A stretch of 64,000 nt of DNA. Source: Sphingomicrobium nitratireducens. Lineage in GTDB: Bacteria > Pseudomonadota > Alphaproteobacteria > Sphingomonadales > Sphingomonadaceae. Positions 63,503 through 64,000 of the stretch are shown here, in pieces. Below the pieces are notes generated by a model. It was not told where the DNA came from. It searched no databases and saw nothing but the letters and a program-made list of their open reading frames with translations. The position numbers and the translations under genes were made by a program. Location: the NCBI RefSeq assembly GCF_026157035.1, contig NZ_JANJZA010000001.1, positions 475,001-539,000 on the forward strand. The letters are read 5' to 3'. Each line of letters starts with the position of its first letter. Position 1 is the stretch's first letter.

Positions 63503-64000
63503 GCGTGGCTCTCCTGCTTGTCGGGGTGGGCGGCGGCGAAGGCCGGATGGCCGCTCGCGGTCTCGTCGGCGCGCCGCAGCGTCGGATAGTCCGCGACCGA
63601 GATCGAGAAGCGCCGCGCATTGTAGAGCTGGGGCACGAGGCAGATGTCGGCGAGGGTCGGCTGGTCGCCGAACAGGTAGGCGCCGGCGTGCGGACGCGCC
63701 ATTTCCTCAAGCGCGGCAAAGCCCTGTTCGATCCAGTGGCGGTACCAATCGTCCTTGGCGGCTTCCGCGCAGCGCAGTTCGGCGCGCAGATATCTGAGCA
63801 CGCGCAAATTGTTGAGCGGGTGGATGTCGCACGCGATCAGCGTCGCCATGGCGAGGACGTGAACCCGCTGGTCCTTGTCGCCGGGCAGGAAGGGCGGATC
63901 GCCATAGGTCGCATCGAGCCAGTCGAGGATGGCGAGCGACTGGGTCATCACCGGGTGGCCCTCGACATGGAGCGCGGGAACCAGGCCCTGCGGATTGACC
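63499..64000 (-). CDS. Maleylacetoacetate isomerase-like glutathione S-transferase, 5' end missing
   Basis: 167 residues are visible, running off the window end; about 45 N-terminal residues are missing. The frame starts VNPQGLVPALHVEGHPVMTQ then SLAILDWL, the glutathione-site Ser region of zeta-class GSTs. CDIHPLNNLRVLRYL and FGDQPTLADICLVPQLYNAR are typical of maleylacetoacetate isomerase. It is coupled to the downstream aldolase gene. Whether it acts in tyrosine catabolism cannot be told without the neighbours outside the window. Confidence 0.88.
   Translation of the reverse strand, partial: VNPQGLVPALHVEGHPVMTQSLAILDWLDATYGDPPFLPGDKDQRVHVLAMATLIACDIHPLNNLRVLRYLRAELRCAEAAKDDWYRHWIEQGFAALEEMARPHAGAYLFGDQPTLADICLVPQLYNARRFSISVADYPTLRRADETASGHPAFAAAHPDKQESHA

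Overview
The window is chromosomal DNA from a GC-rich alphaproteobacterium, most likely a sphingomonad (Sphingomonadales). This is inferred from gene order: infA-maf-RNase E/G-yacG, nusB-thiL-hppA, bolA-dnaJ-like plus cobS/cobT, divergent purD/xseA, a DUF2093 gene, a large Oar-like TonB-dependent receptor, and GC-ending codons throughout. I see no insertion sequence, phage, CRISPR array or rRNA. The coding sequence is dense, with many 4-base overlaps between start and stop codons.

Layout. (1) 1-4.0 kb: the end of etfB, then etfA, a DUF885-type lipoprotein peptidase and nhaA. (2) 4.1-18.1 kb: a surface-polysaccharide locus. On the minus strand are a WbpP/TviC-type UDP-HexNAc 4-epimerase and a glycosyltransferase. 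On the plus strand, from a 331-base divergent control region, runs an apparent operon: UDP-HexNAc 6-dehydrogenase (WbpO/TviB type), an SGNH/GSCFA-like TPR protein, a TPR-fused GT4 glycosyltransferase, an outer-membrane export lipoprotein, an ABC-2 permease, an ABC ATPase with degenerate catalytic motifs, a KpsE/Wzz-like inner-membrane protein, and a TPR protein with an acyltransferase-like domain. The enzymes suggest a UDP-GalNAcA-type precursor and ABC-dependent export. (3) 18.1-26.6 kb: tRNA-Phe, yacG, RNase E/G-like, maf, infA, hppA, thiL, nusB, an epoxide-hydrolase-like protein, a pirin, bolA and a J-domain protein. (4) 26.6-31 kb: a SIMPL lipoprotein, then a translationally coupled operon of VOC and DUF1428 proteins ending in a reductase gene broken by one stop codon, divergent from an HxlR-family regulator. 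(5) 31-36 kb: cobS and cobT, separated by a secreted serralysin-type protease. (6) 36-44.5 kb: housekeeping and envelope genes, including rpmB, tadA, an OmpA lipoprotein, a CNNM/CorC protein, purD, xseA and DUF2093. (7) 44.6-52.3 kb: an Oar-like TonB receptor followed by three TPR-sulfotransferase modules, two of them fused in one protein. (8) 52.3-64 kb: clpB, a lipoprotein, an M28 peptidase, an M15-like protein, a PHA-system protein, a ferredoxin-NADP reductase-like flavoprotein, tRNA-Pro, a DJ-1/PfpI protein, a hotdog-fold protein, a class II aldolase and a maleylacetoacetate isomerase-like GST cut by the window end.

The strongest candidates for something undescribed are the exporter ATPase that lacks most catalytic residues (14.2-14.9 kb) with its TPR-rich partners, and the receptor plus triple TPR-sulfotransferase module (44.6-52.3 kb). 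All functional statements come from reading motifs and gene order; no search was run.
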